Origin: Gottfriedia acidiceleris
Lineage (GTDB): Bacteria > Bacillota > Bacilli > Bacillales > Bacillaceae_G
Direction of reading: 5' to 3'
DNA length: 64,000 nt
NCBI RefSeq assembly: GCF_002128425.1
Contig: NZ_NESS01000007.1
Location: 125,555 to 189,554, forward strand
Shown: piece by piece, positions 34,463-44,444 of the stretch
Layout: every line of letters starts with the position of its first letter
Position numbering within the stretch: position 1 is the first letter of the stretch
Position numbers and translations under genes: made by a program
Notes under the pieces: model-generated
Databases searched by the model: none
Told to the model about the DNA's origin: nothing
The model's input: the letters and a program-made list of their open reading frames with translations, nothing else

Positions 34463-35611
34463 TTACAATCTCTTGCTTAAAAAACGATTTAATGAAAACA
34501 TACTCAAATCAAAAGCAGTTTTCTGTTTTGTTACTAGATCAGCAATAATCTCACCTACAACACTTGCAAACTTAAAGCCATGGCCAGAGAAACCTGTGGC
34601 AATAATTAAATTTTCGTATTCTGGATGCTGATCAATAATGAAGTGCTCATCCGGTGTCATTGTATATAAACATGTTTTACCTTTTACTAATCTACCATTT
34701 GCAAGCGGCATATACTCACTTAAGAAATTTCTCAGATCTGTTTCATCTTCAATGAACTCTCCAAATTCTCTGTTAAATTGATCTGGATCTATAATTTGTC
34801 CTCCATCATGTCGTCCAATTTTCAATCCGCTATTATGAAGAGTTGGAAAACCGTAATAATGTCGATCAATTAGATCAATTGTAAATGCTGGTAGCGAACT
34901 AGAATCGTATAGCTCCTTATCACATTCAAACCAACCAACTGTTTTACGAGTAGGTTTTAGAGGAATATGTAACCCAGCCTTTTCAAGTATTTTCCCTGAC
35001 CAAGCGCCTGCACAAACTACAATTTTATCTGCTGAATAAATAGAATCTTTTGTACGCACTTGTGTCTTATTAGAGTCTACTTCAATATCCACAACAGGCG
35101 ATTTTGTTTTAAGAGTACTACCTTCCTTAACATATAGTTCTCTATATGCTCGAATACACTCTTCACTGAAAAGAATTCCGGAAGATGTTTCTAAACAACC
35201 AATAAATCCTTCCGGTAAACATAAGCCGGGCCATCTTGCATTGATCTCATTATAATCCATTATTTCAAGCGGCAATGAAAATTCCTTTGCACTATTTATT
35301 ACCTCATTTGTAAAAGTCGATCCAGATGCACCAGCACATAAAACGCCTGTTCTCGAGAATAATTGTTTTCCAGACAATTGTTCTAACTCTTCCCATAATG
35401 TTTGTGCCCGTAATGCTAAAGGTACGTATTCTCTACTTTCTCCATATGCATGACGAATGATTCTAGTATCGCCGTGATGGCTACCAAAGCTATGTGGTGG
35501 ATCAAAAGAATCTATTAATAATATTTTCTGATTTCCTTTTGATAAATAGTATCCTGCTGCCATTCCCATAGAGCCCGCTCCAACAATAATTACATCATAG
35601 TGATTATTCAA
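34463..35611 (-). CDS. Monomeric sarcosine / N-methyl-amino-acid oxidase family flavoenzyme
   Basis: 382 residues. The FAD-binding DAO fold shows VIIVGAGSMGMAAGYYL at the N-terminus and then SHHGDTRIIRHAYGE, the flavin-loop signature of MSOX/MTOX. The Cys in GKTCLYTMTPDEHFIID is the residue that binds FAD covalently. The C-terminal ATGFSGHGFKFA is conserved. These enzymes oxidise N-methyl amino acids (sarcosine, N-methyltryptophan) or pipecolate, giving imine and H2O2. The start is TTG 35611 with AAGGAG nine bases upstream. It lies upstream of the MFS-lyase operon, with a separate hairpin, and may belong to the same pathway. Confidence 0.9.
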   Translation of the reverse strand: MNNHYDVIIVGAGSMGMAAGYYLSKGNQKILLIDSFDPPHSFGSHHGDTRIIRHAYGESREYVPLALRAQTLWEELEQLSGKQLFSRTGVLCAGASGSTFTNEVINSAKEFSLPLEIMDYNEINARWPGLCLPEGFIGCLETSSGILFSEECIRAYRELYVKEGSTLKTKSPVVDIEVDSNKTQVRTKDSIYSADKIVVCAGAWSGKILEKAGLHIPLKPTRKTVGWFECDKELYDSSSLPAFTIDLIDRHYYGFPTLHNSGLKIGRHDGGQIIDPDQFNREFGEFIEDETDLRNFLSEYMPLANGRLVKGKTCLYTMTPDEHFIIDQHPEYENLIIATGFSGHGFKFASVVGEIIADLVTKQKTAFDLSMFSLNRFLSKRL

Positions 35612-35710
35612 TCAACTCACTCCTTAGCTTCTTCATTCGTATGACATATTCTTTTTGTTTTTACAATATACCTTCTTATATCAGCGTTTTTAGTAAATCA
35701 AGTTTATTCT

Positions 35711-35753
35711 AAAAAACAAAAAACCCGTCTATGAATATTCATAAACGGGTTTT
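35711..35753 (-). terminator. Terminator of murC
   Basis: On the minus strand AAACCCGT and ACGGGTTT close a stem with an inner ATGAATATTCAT palindrome, followed by a T-rich tail. Confidence 0.85.
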
Positions 35754-35760
35754 ACAGTTT

Positions 35761-37053
35761 TTATAGTTTTTCGTATGCTGCTTGATATTTTTGGATATCT
35801 CCAGCACCCATAAAAATTAATACGCTATTTTTATGATTTTGTAAATTGCTGATATTGTCATCAGTTAATAGTTCAGCACCTGCGATTTTACAAGAAAGGT
35901 CTTCAATTGTTAAAGTACCTTTATCTTCTCTTGCAGAACCAAAAATATCACATAAGTAAACTTTATCTGCTTTTTCTAATGTACCAGCAAATTCATCTAA
36001 AAATTTACTTGTGCGTGTAAATGTATGCGGTTGGAACACTGCTACGATTTCACGATCAGGATATTTTTGACGTGCTGCTTGAATCGTCGCTTGGATTTCA
36101 GTTGGATGATGAGCATAATCATCGATTAACATTTGATCTCCGAAGCGTTTTTCACTGAAACGACGTTTTACGCCACCATATGTTAATAATCTTGCTTTAA
36201 TAATATCAACATCGATTTCTTCATAATGGCAAAGCGCAATTACTGCTAAAGCGTTTAAAATACTATGATCACCATATCCTGTAATATCAAAAGTAGCGTA
36301 ATACGTATTACGGACGAATACATCAAATGTTGTACCATTTGTATGCTTTTCGATATTACGAGCTTGGAAATCATTGTCCTCGTTAAATCCATAATACATT
36401 ACAGGTACTTTGGCATAAATTCGTTGAAGATGTTCGTCATCTCCACATGCAATAATACCTTTCTTTACTTGATCAGCCATTTGTTGGAAAGCATCGAATA
36501 CATCATCTACACTTTTATAATAATCCGGATGATCAAAATCAATATTAGTCATGATGCAATAGTCTGGAAAGTAAGAAAGAAAATGACGACGGTATTCACA
36601 AGCTTCAAATACGAAATACTCGCTGTCTTTTTCACCTTTACCAGTACCATCTCCAATTAGAAAAGAAGTTGGACGCGCACCAGAAACTACATGGGCTAAT
36701 AAACCTGTCGTAGAGGTTTTACCATGTGCTCCAGTAATTGCAACGCTAGTAAATTTATTCATATATTCCCCTAGGAATTTATGATAGCGTGCCATCGGAA
36801 TTCCCTTTTCAATAGCAGTTGCAATTTCTTCATGAGTATCAGGAAATGCATTACCTGCTATTACAAATTGGCCTTCTTTAATATTTGCTTTATCAAATGG
36901 TAAAATCGTAATATTTTTTTTTCGCAATTCATTTTCAGTGAAAAAGTGCTTTTCATAATCTGATCCCTGTACAGTCAAACCAGAATCATGTAATATTTGT
37001 GCCAAAGCACTCATTCCAGTACCTTTAATTCCTACAAAATGGTAAACTGTCAT
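35761..37053 (-). CDS. murC: UDP-N-acetylmuramate-L-alanine ligase
   Basis: 431 residues. It adds L-alanine to UDP-MurNAc in the cytoplasm, the first step of the peptidoglycan stem peptide. The N-terminal Rossmann-like [14 protein letters not shown] binds the UDP sugar; the ATP loop is [12 protein letters not shown] (about 108-119); [10 protein letters not shown] and [10 protein letters not shown] form the central domain; [11 protein letters not shown] and FQPHTFTRT the C-terminal domain. The ATG at 37053 with GGAGG upstream is preferred to a longer form. It heads the section syntenic with the B. subtilis yt region. Confidence 0.96.
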   Translation of the reverse strand: MTVYHFVGIKGTGMSALAQILHDSGLTVQGSDYEKHFFTENELRKKNITILPFDKANIKEGQFVIAGNAFPDTHEEIATAIEKGIPMARYHKFLGEYMNKFTSVAITGAHGKTSTTGLLAHVVSGARPTSFLIGDGTGKGEKDSEYFVFEACEYRRHFLSYFPDYCIMTNIDFDHPDYYKSVDDVFDAFQQMADQVKKGIIACGDDEHLQRIYAKVPVMYYGFNEDNDFQARNIEKHTNGTTFDVFVRNTYYATFDITGYGDHSILNALAVIALCHYEEIDVDIIKARLLTYGGVKRRFSEKRFGDQMLIDDYAHHPTEIQATIQAARQKYPDREIVAVFQPHTFTRTSKFLDEFAGTLEKADKVYLCDIFGSAREDKGTLTIEDLSCKIAGAELLTDDNISNLQNHKNSVLIFMGAGDIQKYQAAYEKL

Positions 37054-37358
37054 ATTAAAAGAACCTCCAAAATCGATCACTAATACAACGGCCTATCTCT
37101 TAGACAGTATATGTGTGAATAAAAGAAATGGCATCAATATTTTATAAATTTGATGCATTGTTACTTTGCCGAGTCTAGTTATTTTTTTAATGATAACTAA
37201 CTTAAATTTTTACGCAATTAGTATTATATCACTTTAACTCCCATAGGACTATTTATTTTAAGTCGCACTATGAGGAAATAGATGGAAACATAAATTTTTT
37301 AAGCCATCAACTTATATTAAAATACTATGAATCTTATATTGATTTTTTTGTCCCATTA
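37054..37358. other. 305-bp intergenic region with the murC promoter
   Basis: Apart from the extended -10 at 37223-37231 it is AT-rich, with no ORF and no clear RNA. Confidence 0.5.
37223..37231 (-). promoter_or_regulatory. Extended -10 promoter candidate for murC
   Basis: The minus strand reads TGATATAAT, a TGn-extended -10. No convincing -35 is present, which extended -10 promoters tolerate. Confidence 0.5.
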
Positions 37359-38471
37359 TTATCTGGGACTCATTTCTACCCTTTCTAATCGAGGGTTTTC
37401 ACGAAGCTTTCTTCCAGCTTTCGCTTGTTGCACACCATTTAACTCGACATTATCACCTGTAAATCCTACATTAACTTTTAATAAACTTCCGCCTACACCA
37501 TATAAATCTACTGGTACACCTTGTTTCTCGAAAGCTAAGATTCTTTCTACAGTAAATCCTCCACTTACTACAATTTGCACATGGTTATACCCTTCTTGAT
37601 CTAGTGCATTTCGTAAAGCAAAAATTAATGGAGGATTTACACCTCTAGGGTCAAAACTTCCTAACAATTCTGGATTACCAATAAAATACTGATCAATCAT
37701 TGTTTTCGATGTATCTACACGTACAGCCTTTAATTTACTACCAAATTCTCGCGCAACCTTTAATGCATCATTTATGACATCATTATTATAGTCTACTAAG
37801 ACAATTAAATCATCTTGTGGATAAACCTCTGTGTATGCACGCGCAGCTTCAACAACATCACCATTATACATTTGTATCAGAGCATGAGGCATTGTGCCCA
37901 TACCTTCATTGCCCCACCACTCATTCATTGCATGAGTTGCTTGTGCAGTTGCACCACCAATAAATGCAGCATAACCGTCTCCTGCTTGTGTCGTAAAATG
38001 ATCATCACGATCTCCCATGAAAATAACAGGCTTTTTAATGCCTGCGGATTTTGCAGAATGTTTTACATTGTATACGTTGGTAGCAACAGAAGTACGTCTA
38101 GCCAAAATACCATCAATAATTCCCTCTAAATAGCCAAAATCAGCATATTTTCCTTTAATTGTTAAAACAGTTTCAAATGGTTCAATCATATCCCCATCCT
38201 TTAAAGAATGAACAATAAGATTTTCTGGATGATCAGCAAAAGTTTGTAAAATAGCAATTGCTTCATCCGTGCCACATAATACTGCATTATCTCTTTGGAA
38301 AAATTGCATTGTTACTTCAGTATCTGGCTTCTTTTTTCGAATGATCTCTCTAGTTTTTAAAAAGTATACAGCTGAAAACCAGCCTTCACCGATTCTATCG
38401 TCAAATTTAAATGTTTGGTTCGTTAATCGGCTAATTTTACCTTGTAATTTTAAATCTAATTCTTTTTCCAT
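37359..38471 (-). CDS. Nicotinate phosphoribosyltransferase family protein
   Basis: 370 residues, a type II phosphoribosyltransferase barrel. Landmarks are TNQTFKFDDRIGEGWFSAVYFLKT at the N-terminus, the MGDRDDHFTTQAGDGYAAFIGGATAQATHAMNEW block, VDYNNDVIND, and VSGGF plus GVGGSLL that bind the phosphate of PRPP. The family converts nicotinate to its mononucleotide in NAD salvage. This shorter form, about 370 rather than 490 residues, resembles the second bacterial type rather than PncB of B. subtilis. Start ATG with AGGTGA upstream. Confidence 0.88.
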   Translation of the reverse strand: MEKELDLKLQGKISRLTNQTFKFDDRIGEGWFSAVYFLKTREIIRKKKPDTEVTMQFFQRDNAVLCGTDEAIAILQTFADHPENLIVHSLKDGDMIEPFETVLTIKGKYADFGYLEGIIDGILARRTSVATNVYNVKHSAKSAGIKKPVIFMGDRDDHFTTQAGDGYAAFIGGATAQATHAMNEWWGNEGMGTMPHALIQMYNGDVVEAARAYTEVYPQDDLIVLVDYNNDVINDALKVAREFGSKLKAVRVDTSKTMIDQYFIGNPELLGSFDPRGVNPPLIFALRNALDQEGYNHVQIVVSGGFTVERILAFEKQGVPVDLYGVGGSLLKVNVGFTGDNVELNGVQQAKAGRKLRENPRLERVEMSPR

Positions 38472-38569
38472 GAATCTTCACCTGCTGAAAAGTATCGTTC
38501 TTTTTTTTCTAGTATGGGTTAAAAAAACTTTAACATTCGTTACTTAATTTTTATCGATTTTCTAATTTA

Positions 38570-41500
38570 TCACTCAGAACGAAACTCCTCTAATGTAATC
38601 AGTACATCACGAGGTTTACTTCCATTTTGATTCGATACAATCCCGTGATCAAACATTAGGTCAATTAATCTAGCTGCACGGTTGTATCCAATTCGAAAAC
38701 GTCTTTGTAACATTGATACAGAAGCACCTTTTTGAACAATGACAAACTCCACTGCTTCTTCAAAAAGTTCATCATCAACATCCTGTGCGTCCGCTTTTGC
38801 TACAAGTTCCTCTTGATTAAATAAGTAATTCGGTTTTTGTTGGTCTTTAACAATCTCTACAACATGTTCGATTTCATCATCTGATACATAAACTCCTTGT
38901 AATCGAATTGCTTGAGATTTTCCATTATCTAAGAATAACATATCTCCTCGTCCAAGTAACTTCTCAGCTCCACCAATATCAATTATTGTTCTAGAATCTA
39001 CTTGTGAAGATACTGTAAACGCAATACGTGTCGGTATATTTGATTTAATAATACCTGTAATGACATCAACTGAAGGTCTTTGAGTTGCTACTAATAAATG
39101 GATTCCGCATGCTCTCGCTTTTTGAGCAATTCGACAAATATAAGTCTCTACATCCCCAGGAGATACCATCATTAAATCCGCTAATTCATCAATAATAATG
39201 ACTAAGTAAGGTAATTCATCATTATAAGCACCTTTTTTCTTCGCTAAATCATTGAATCGTTTTATATCTCTTGCCCCGGCATGAGCAAATAAATCATAAC
39301 GTCGATCCATTTCATCACATGCCCACTTTAAAGCTGCAGTCGCGGCTCTAGCGTCAGTAATGACTGGCGAAATAAGATGTGGAATATGATTGTACGGTGC
39401 AAGCTCAACCATCTTAGGATCTATTAAAATTAATTTCACTTCATGAGGTTTCGCTTTATATAAAATGCTAACTAAAATTGAATTAATACAAACACTCTTT
39501 CCAGATCCCGTTGCCCCAGCAATCAAACCGTGTGGCATTTTTGAAATATCTGCATAAACAGGATCTCCACCTATATCAAGTCCAAGAGCAACAGTTAAAG
39601 GTGACTCGCTTTGCAAAAATTTATCCTGACTAACTAATTCTCTTAAGTAAACAGGCTTACTTTCTTTATTTGGTACTTCTATACCAATAGCACTTCGACC
39701 AGGAATCGGCGCTTCAATTCGAATATCTCTAGCTGCTAAGCTCAATTTAATATCGTCTTGTAAGTTCGTTATTTTATTTACTTTCACCCCAGGATCAGGC
39801 TGAACTTCGAAACGAGTTACTGTTGGACCCTGAGTTGCAGCAATTACTTTAGCTCCGACATTAAAATTCTGTAATGTTTCTTGAAGTAGCTGTTTTTGAT
39901 CTTCAACCCAATCCCCATCATTAAATTGTTCAATTGGAGGCTCAACTAATAACTCTAATTCTGGTAATTCATAAAGTACTGGTGGCAATTCCTCTAAACC
40001 TTGACGTTCATCAGTCTGATTAATTTCTTCAGTTAAGTTCGTTTCTGGTTTGCTTTCTACATTTTCAAGAACTGACTGATTTTGAATTTCTTCAGGAGTA
40101 TTTTCATTGATGATTACTTCATCATTTATTGCACTTGGTTGAACTTTCTCTGAAGATAAAATTCCACTTTGTTCAGGTAAACTAGCTTTCTCAATCATCT
40201 GCTCATTTTGATTTGCCTCAACTTCTTCATTTACCTTTTCTACTGTTGCAGCAGACTCATTTTGTAATTCACGAAGCTGCCTCATTATATTTGCTTTTCT
40301 AGAAGCCTCAACATCACTTCGAAGCATCATAACATTAAAAGGAAAATGGCGTTTTTTCTGACGTTTCTCAATTGGTTTAGGTTCAGTTTCCTCTTTATTA
40401 GCTTCTATTTCAGTCTTTATCTGTTCGTTAGAATTTGCAACGGAATGTTGATTAATTTCAACGGATCCCTCTACTTTAGAGTCAACAGTTGAACTTTCAT
40501 GCTGAACCACTTCTTCTTTAATCTCTTTTATAACAACATCTGACTCGTCTGTTAATTCGGATTCTACTTTATACTCTTCATTATTTTGAATGAGTTCAGT
40601 ACCTTTGTCTTCGTTTTCATCAAATTGGACCAAAGTCTCAACTTTGTGCTCATTCGACTCATTTTGTTCAATGACATCTTCCACATCTAGTTTAACAAGG
40701 GCATCTGCTTCATGTTGTACTTCTTCAATCTCAACTTCATTTTCAGCTTTAATTTTAATGGTTTCAAGCTGTACTTCTTCATCTCTCACTTCAACTTCTG
40801 GTTCAATTTGATAAGCCTCAAACTGTTCAACTTCATTTTTCTCTTCATTTTCGACTTCTACATGATGAATTTCAGGTTCTATATCCTCATTCTTCTCTTC
40901 AGCTTCAATTTCATGAGTTTCTAGTTGAACATCTTCAACTATCAACGCATGTTCTATTTCATTTTGATGAACTACATCACCTAGTTCTTCATTCTCAACT
41001 TGATTAGCTTCAGGTTGAATTTCTTCTTCTACTAGATTTAATACTTCAATTATTTCTTGATTTTGATTGACGAAACTCTCTTTTTCGAAAGTGTCGATTT
41101 CAACATTTTCAAGTACATTATTAACTTGAGAAGCTTCAACTCTAATTTCTTCGTTAGTTGAAGAAAGGTCAGAATCGGTAAAATTGTCTTCTTTTATCGG
41201 AGACTTTTGATAACCATAAATTGGTGAAATATATTCACTTGGTCGAAATGGTGTTTTTCTTTTTGGACGAAATACAATATCGACCTTTTCTTCTTTTTCT
41301 ACTTTTGATGGTTCTTGCTCACTTTTTGAAATTTGATTTTTTTCAAGTCGACTAGATAAATTACTTTTATCATAGTGATTACTTTGAAAAGTATTTTTTA
41401 CAAAATTATTACTCTGATTATATGTAGGTTTATATTCTTCTTTATTTAAACTGTTTGGTGACTTTTGCCAAATATCATCATTTTTTTGTTGTTTAAAAAC

Positions 41501-41728
41501 TGGTTCAACTTTTGTTTCCTTTATCGGCTTTGGTGTCGATAATTCTTCATCTAATTCAATTGGAAATCTAAATTTTGGACGCTCATGTAAAGCGTTTCTC
41601 TTTTTTTCGATAGAGTGTGATTGATATAATTTCTCCTCAACAGGCTTTTCTTCAAACCTTTCTTCAAACTCTTCTTCAATCTCATTAAGGCTATTCGCCT
41701 TAAAAAGGCTTTTTAACCATTTCTTCAT
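38570..41728 (-). CDS. sftA: Soluble FtsK/SpoIIIE-type DNA translocase SftA
   Basis: About 1052 residues and no membrane helices, which distinguishes SftA from SpoIIIE. Residues 1-200 are charged and likely septum-targeting. About 210-575 is a very acidic Glu/Val/Gln-rich linker of degenerate repeats. The motor runs from about 610 with Walker A GATGSGKS near 736 and Walker B VIIIDELADLMM. The C-terminal 60 residues are the DNA-reading gamma winged helix (SMLQRRFRIGYNRAARLIDLM). SftA clears DNA from the closing septum. B. subtilis SftA is about 100 residues shorter; the linker accounts for the extra length. Confidence 0.94.
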   Translation of the reverse strand: MKKWLKSLFKANSLNEIEEEFEERFEEKPVEEKLYQSHSIEKKRNALHERPKFRFPIELDEELSTPKPIKETKVEPVFKQQKNDDIWQKSPNSLNKEEYKPTYNQSNNFVKNTFQSNHYDKSNLSSRLEKNQISKSEQEPSKVEKEEKVDIVFRPKRKTPFRPSEYISPIYGYQKSPIKEDNFTDSDLSSTNEEIRVEASQVNNVLENVEIDTFEKESFVNQNQEIIEVLNLVEEEIQPEANQVENEELGDVVHQNEIEHALIVEDVQLETHEIEAEEKNEDIEPEIHHVEVENEEKNEVEQFEAYQIEPEVEVRDEEVQLETIKIKAENEVEIEEVQHEADALVKLDVEDVIEQNESNEHKVETLVQFDENEDKGTELIQNNEEYKVESELTDESDVVIKEIKEEVVQHESSTVDSKVEGSVEINQHSVANSNEQIKTEIEANKEETEPKPIEKRQKKRHFPFNVMMLRSDVEASRKANIMRQLRELQNESAATVEKVNEEVEANQNEQMIEKASLPEQSGILSSEKVQPSAINDEVIINENTPEEIQNQSVLENVESKPETNLTEEINQTDERQGLEELPPVLYELPELELLVEPPIEQFNDGDWVEDQKQLLQETLQNFNVGAKVIAATQGPTVTRFEVQPDPGVKVNKITNLQDDIKLSLAARDIRIEAPIPGRSAIGIEVPNKESKPVYLRELVSQDKFLQSESPLTVALGLDIGGDPVYADISKMPHGLIAGATGSGKSVCINSILVSILYKAKPHEVKLILIDPKMVELAPYNHIPHLISPVITDARAATAALKWACDEMDRRYDLFAHAGARDIKRFNDLAKKKGAYNDELPYLVIIIDELADLMMVSPGDVETYICRIAQKARACGIHLLVATQRPSVDVITGIIKSNIPTRIAFTVSSQVDSRTIIDIGGAEKLLGRGDMLFLDNGKSQAIRLQGVYVSDDEIEHVVEIVKDQQKPNYLFNQEELVAKADAQDVDDELFEEAVEFVIVQKGASVSMLQRRFRIGYNRAARLIDLMFDHGIVSNQNGSKPRDVLITLEEFRSE

Positions 41729-41895
41729 TTTTCTCACTCTCTCTATTTCTTTTCATACCTTTTATTTTACCATGTGACATAATGACAAAAAACACATTAT
41801 TATTACAAATTGCGCTAGTTCAATCATATTTCGTTATCAATTATAAAATTTAAGCAAATTATTATTAAGATCTTAAAACTTTTATGATAAACATA

Positions 41896-41929
41896 AAAAA
41901 TGCTAGTACCAATTAATGGCCTAGCATTT
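41896..41929 (-). terminator. Terminator of the ytpPQR operon
   Basis: On the minus strand AAATGCTAG and CTAGCATTT pair, followed by T. It separates ytpR from sftA. Confidence 0.85.
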
Positions 41930-41942
41930 ATTCATATATTAT

Positions 41943-42548
41943 TTAGTTAAAAAAAGCTTTTCCAACTTCAGCATCAGCTTCTAGAACTAAGATTCCTTTT
42001 TCTTGTGGAGCGTCAGGTAGGTCAAGTTCACGTGCAGAACAAATCATTCCGAAAGAATCAACTCCGCGTAAATTAGCATCTTTAATGACTAATCCTGATG
42101 GCATTACAGCACCAACTTTTGCAACAACAACCTTTTGTCCTTGTTCAACATTCGGAGCTCCACAAACAATTTGTAATGTATCTGTTCCAACATCTACTTT
42201 GCAAATATTTAATTTATCAGCATTTGGATGTTTTTCTTTTTCAATCACATATCCAATAACGAATTTAGGTGAAAGGTCTAATACTAATGAATCGTTAAAT
42301 CCTTCTTTTGCTAGTAATTCATTAACCGTATTAACAATGTGTTCAGTAATTGTAACGACACCGTTTTCTTGAACATCTACATAATTAGATGCCTCAAACA
42401 CATTAATAGCAACCGTTTCATTCGTAACTGCACTATATACGCGTGCAATATTCCCTTTTCGTTCAACTTGACGATCTTCTGATGGAATTTGTTTTAATGT
42501 AATTAATAGCGTATCGCCAATTCCTTCTTTGTTATAAAAAATATTCAC
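41943..42548 (-). CDS. ytpR: YtpR-type tRNA-binding-domain protein
   Basis: 201 residues. The C-terminal half (about 95-200) is an EMAP/PheT-like tRNA-binding OB fold, seen as [48 protein letters not shown] and the end of domain [12 protein letters not shown]. The N-terminal half is specific to YtpR. It may bind tRNA or act as a chaperone for aminoacylation; the role is not settled. GTG start with GAGAGGA upstream. Third gene of ytpP-ytpQ-ytpR (14-bp gap). Confidence 0.93.
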   Translation of the reverse strand: MNIFYNKEGIGDTLLITLKQIPSEDRQVERKGNIARVYSAVTNETVAINVFEASNYVDVQENGVVTITEHIVNTVNELLAKEGFNDSLVLDLSPKFVIGYVIEKEKHPNADKLNICKVDVGTDTLQIVCGAPNVEQGQKVVVAKVGAVMPSGLVIKDANLRGVDSFGMICSARELDLPDAPQEKGILVLEADAEVGKAFFN

Positions 42549-42562
42549 TGACTTCTTCCTCT

Positions 42563-43360
42563 CTATTGCTTCTTTTGTTTCCCTAAAATAAATACTGGCA
42601 TTAGCTTTTCATTTTCGTAAGCAAATGACAATGATGTAATTGGTATTTTTCCACTTGCAAAGAAACTCATATTCATTTGCGCCATTATATCATAACCTAT
42701 GTTATTTCGAATGTCAGCAAGGATTAGTACATCTCCATGAGGAATTCCTACTAATAATTCACCTTTTACTTTTGACTGAATTTCTTTTATAAAAGTATTG
42801 TTCAATACTCTACTTGCATCATATCCATCATTTGTACGGACAAAATAAAAAGTATTATCTGCAACAATATCTTCCTTTATTTGAACAGGCATTTTTCTTA
42901 AATTAAATAAAGCAATAGAATGAAGCTGCTCTTTTGTATAACCTGACTTTACTAATAAATTTTCATCAATTAGTTGATACGTTTTTTCTGAATCAATAGC
43001 ATAATAGATTCTAGTTTCTGCGGTATGTTCATTCGTTACAAATAAATTTCCTTCTTCCTTTTCAGTTGGAAACGATGTAGCTCGAATAACTGGTCGAATT
43101 TGTTCTTCAAGAAATACAGTTTCGGAGTGCATAGCAGAAAGTGCTTCTTTTATATAATAAATTAATTCATTAAATGCCTCTTCACCATCTGCTTCATACT
43201 TTGCTACTGCACTATTTAAAGAAACACTCATCCCTTTACTACTTTCAATCCCTTCAATTCGAAGGTCTTCTTTTTCACGATCATAGATAAAACGCCAATC
43301 TTCATTTCCAAGGCGGTTTTCTATCATTTTTTTTAAGTCTAGTGTTGTTTTTTTAGCCAA
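42563..43360 (-). CDS. ytpQ: DUF1444 protein YtpQ
   Basis: 265 residues, full-length match to the YtpQ family: [52 protein letters not shown] and the C-terminal LPVFILGK-like end (here MPVFILGK). It is cytoplasmic with no signal peptide. The function is unknown. The start is TTG with AGGTAGG eight bases upstream. It lies 17 bp after ytpP and is almost certainly in one transcript with ytpP and ytpR. Confidence 0.93.
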   Translation of the reverse strand: MAKKTTLDLKKMIENRLGNEDWRFIYDREKEDLRIEGIESSKGMSVSLNSAVAKYEADGEEAFNELIYYIKEALSAMHSETVFLEEQIRPVIRATSFPTEKEEGNLFVTNEHTAETRIYYAIDSEKTYQLIDENLLVKSGYTKEQLHSIALFNLRKMPVQIKEDIVADNTFYFVRTNDGYDASRVLNNTFIKEIQSKVKGELLVGIPHGDVLILADIRNNIGYDIMAQMNMSFFASGKIPITSLSFAYENEKLMPVFILGKQKKQ

Positions 43361-43377
43361 TTGTTTTACCTACCTTA

Positions 43378-43695
43378 TTAGCCTCTTAATCCTTCAAGAA
43401 ACTCTTCTACTTGTTCTTTTGTTTTACGATCCTTATTTACATAACGACCAATTTCTTCACCTTTATTAAACGCTATAAAACTTGGAATACCAAAAATATC
43501 GAGATTTTGGCATAGCTCAATAAATTGATCACGGTCTACATAATAAAACGTAAAGTCTTTATTTTCATCAATTATTTCTTGGAAGAACATATCTAAAAAT
43601 CTGCAATCCGGACACCAATCTGCTGAAAATTGGAAAACCACTTTTTCTCCTTGTTTCACTTGTTCAAATTGTTCAACTGATGTAATTTTTTCCAT
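43378..43695 (-). CDS. ytpP: Thioredoxin-like protein YtpP
   Basis: 105 residues with a thioredoxin fold. The redox motif is WCPDC, in FSADWCPDCRFLDMFF (about 25-40), followed by a cis-Pro region FGIPSFIAF. The CPDC variant differs from the CGPC of TrxA and fits the YtpP thiol-disulfide family. First gene of ytpP-ytpQ-ytpR. Confidence 0.93.
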   Translation of the reverse strand: MEKITSVEQFEQVKQGEKVVFQFSADWCPDCRFLDMFFQEIIDENKDFTFYYVDRDQFIELCQNLDIFGIPSFIAFNKGEEIGRYVNKDRKTKEQVEEFLEGLRG

Positions 43696-43766
43696 TCTTT
43701 TTCCCTCGCTTAATTCGTTTTCTTTTATTTTATCTTATTTTTATCGATATGCAAAAAGGATGCCTC

Positions 43767-44282
43767 TCAATTGTTTTCTTCTTTTCGTTTCTTGAATTCA
43801 TATTGTCCAAATAGTAATTCACAAATATGTTCAAAGATTTCTGTCCTAGTAATTCGGCCATTTGTAAATACTCCTACTGCCCCTTCTTTACTACGTATAT
43901 CTTTTTCATTCGTATATCGTTCCATTAATACTGAAAGCTCAGTTCCATTTCTTAACTCATTAATAAATTCGCTAGGTAATAAAATTTTTGCACCGCTTGC
44001 TAGTATGACCTCATTTTCATATACAAGTGCTCCCCAGTTACAGAGGAAGAGTCGATCACCCTCAATAATTACACCGCCTTCCAAGCCAATGCCTATATCA
44101 GATTTTCCCTCCCGTTTGGCATTATGTGCTCGATTAATCGCACCTTCCATCGTTTCGCAGTCAGTCATTGGTTGGTTTGAAACATTGGATGGAACATTTA
44201 ATCCCTCAACTTTAAACTGATTAAAGACTTTTTGTACCGCTCCTACTTTTGTCGGATTTAAAGAACCTATTATTATTTTCAT
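43767..44282 (-). CDS. DUF84 inosine/xanthosine triphosphatase-like protein
   Basis: About 171 residues from ATG 44282 (GGGAG eight bases upstream). A YjjX/DUF84 NTPase: GSLNPTKVGAVQKVF at the start, the DIGIGLEGGVI block that shapes the base pocket, and WGALVYE. It hydrolyses non-canonical purine triphosphates such as ITP and XTP, cleaning the nucleotide pool. It lies 72 bp upstream of ytpP and may join that operon. Confidence 0.88.
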   Translation of the reverse strand: MKIIIGSLNPTKVGAVQKVFNQFKVEGLNVPSNVSNQPMTDCETMEGAINRAHNAKREGKSDIGIGLEGGVIIEGDRLFLCNWGALVYENEVILASGAKILLPSEFINELRNGTELSVLMERYTNEKDIRSKEGAVGVFTNGRITRTEIFEHICELLFGQYEFKKRKEENN

Positions 44283-44349
44283 TGTTGTAACTCCCATTCG
44301 CTGGTCTAATGTTTTATTAAGTTATTTAAATATATTTTTAATATACAAT

Positions 44350-44380
44350 AAAAAAGACACTTTCAAAATGAAAGCATCTT
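44350..44380 (-). terminator. Terminator of the HAD phosphatase gene
   Basis: AGAtgCTTTCA and TGAAAGtgTCT pair on the minus strand, followed by six T. Confidence 0.8.
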
Positions 44381-44444
44381 AAAGTGACAACCTACTCTTT
44401 AAAAGAATGACATTATTCTATTTACTCGAGAGCTTTCAAACCAT

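Noticed and set aside
36265-36660. Plus-strand frame inside murC
   Set aside because: Shadow of the conserved murC coding sequence; no ribosome site.
37300-37350. AT-rich hairpin next to the nicotinate phosphoribosyltransferase stop
   Set aside because: The stem needs a bulge and pairs weakly, and the T run is on the wrong side for the minus-strand gene.
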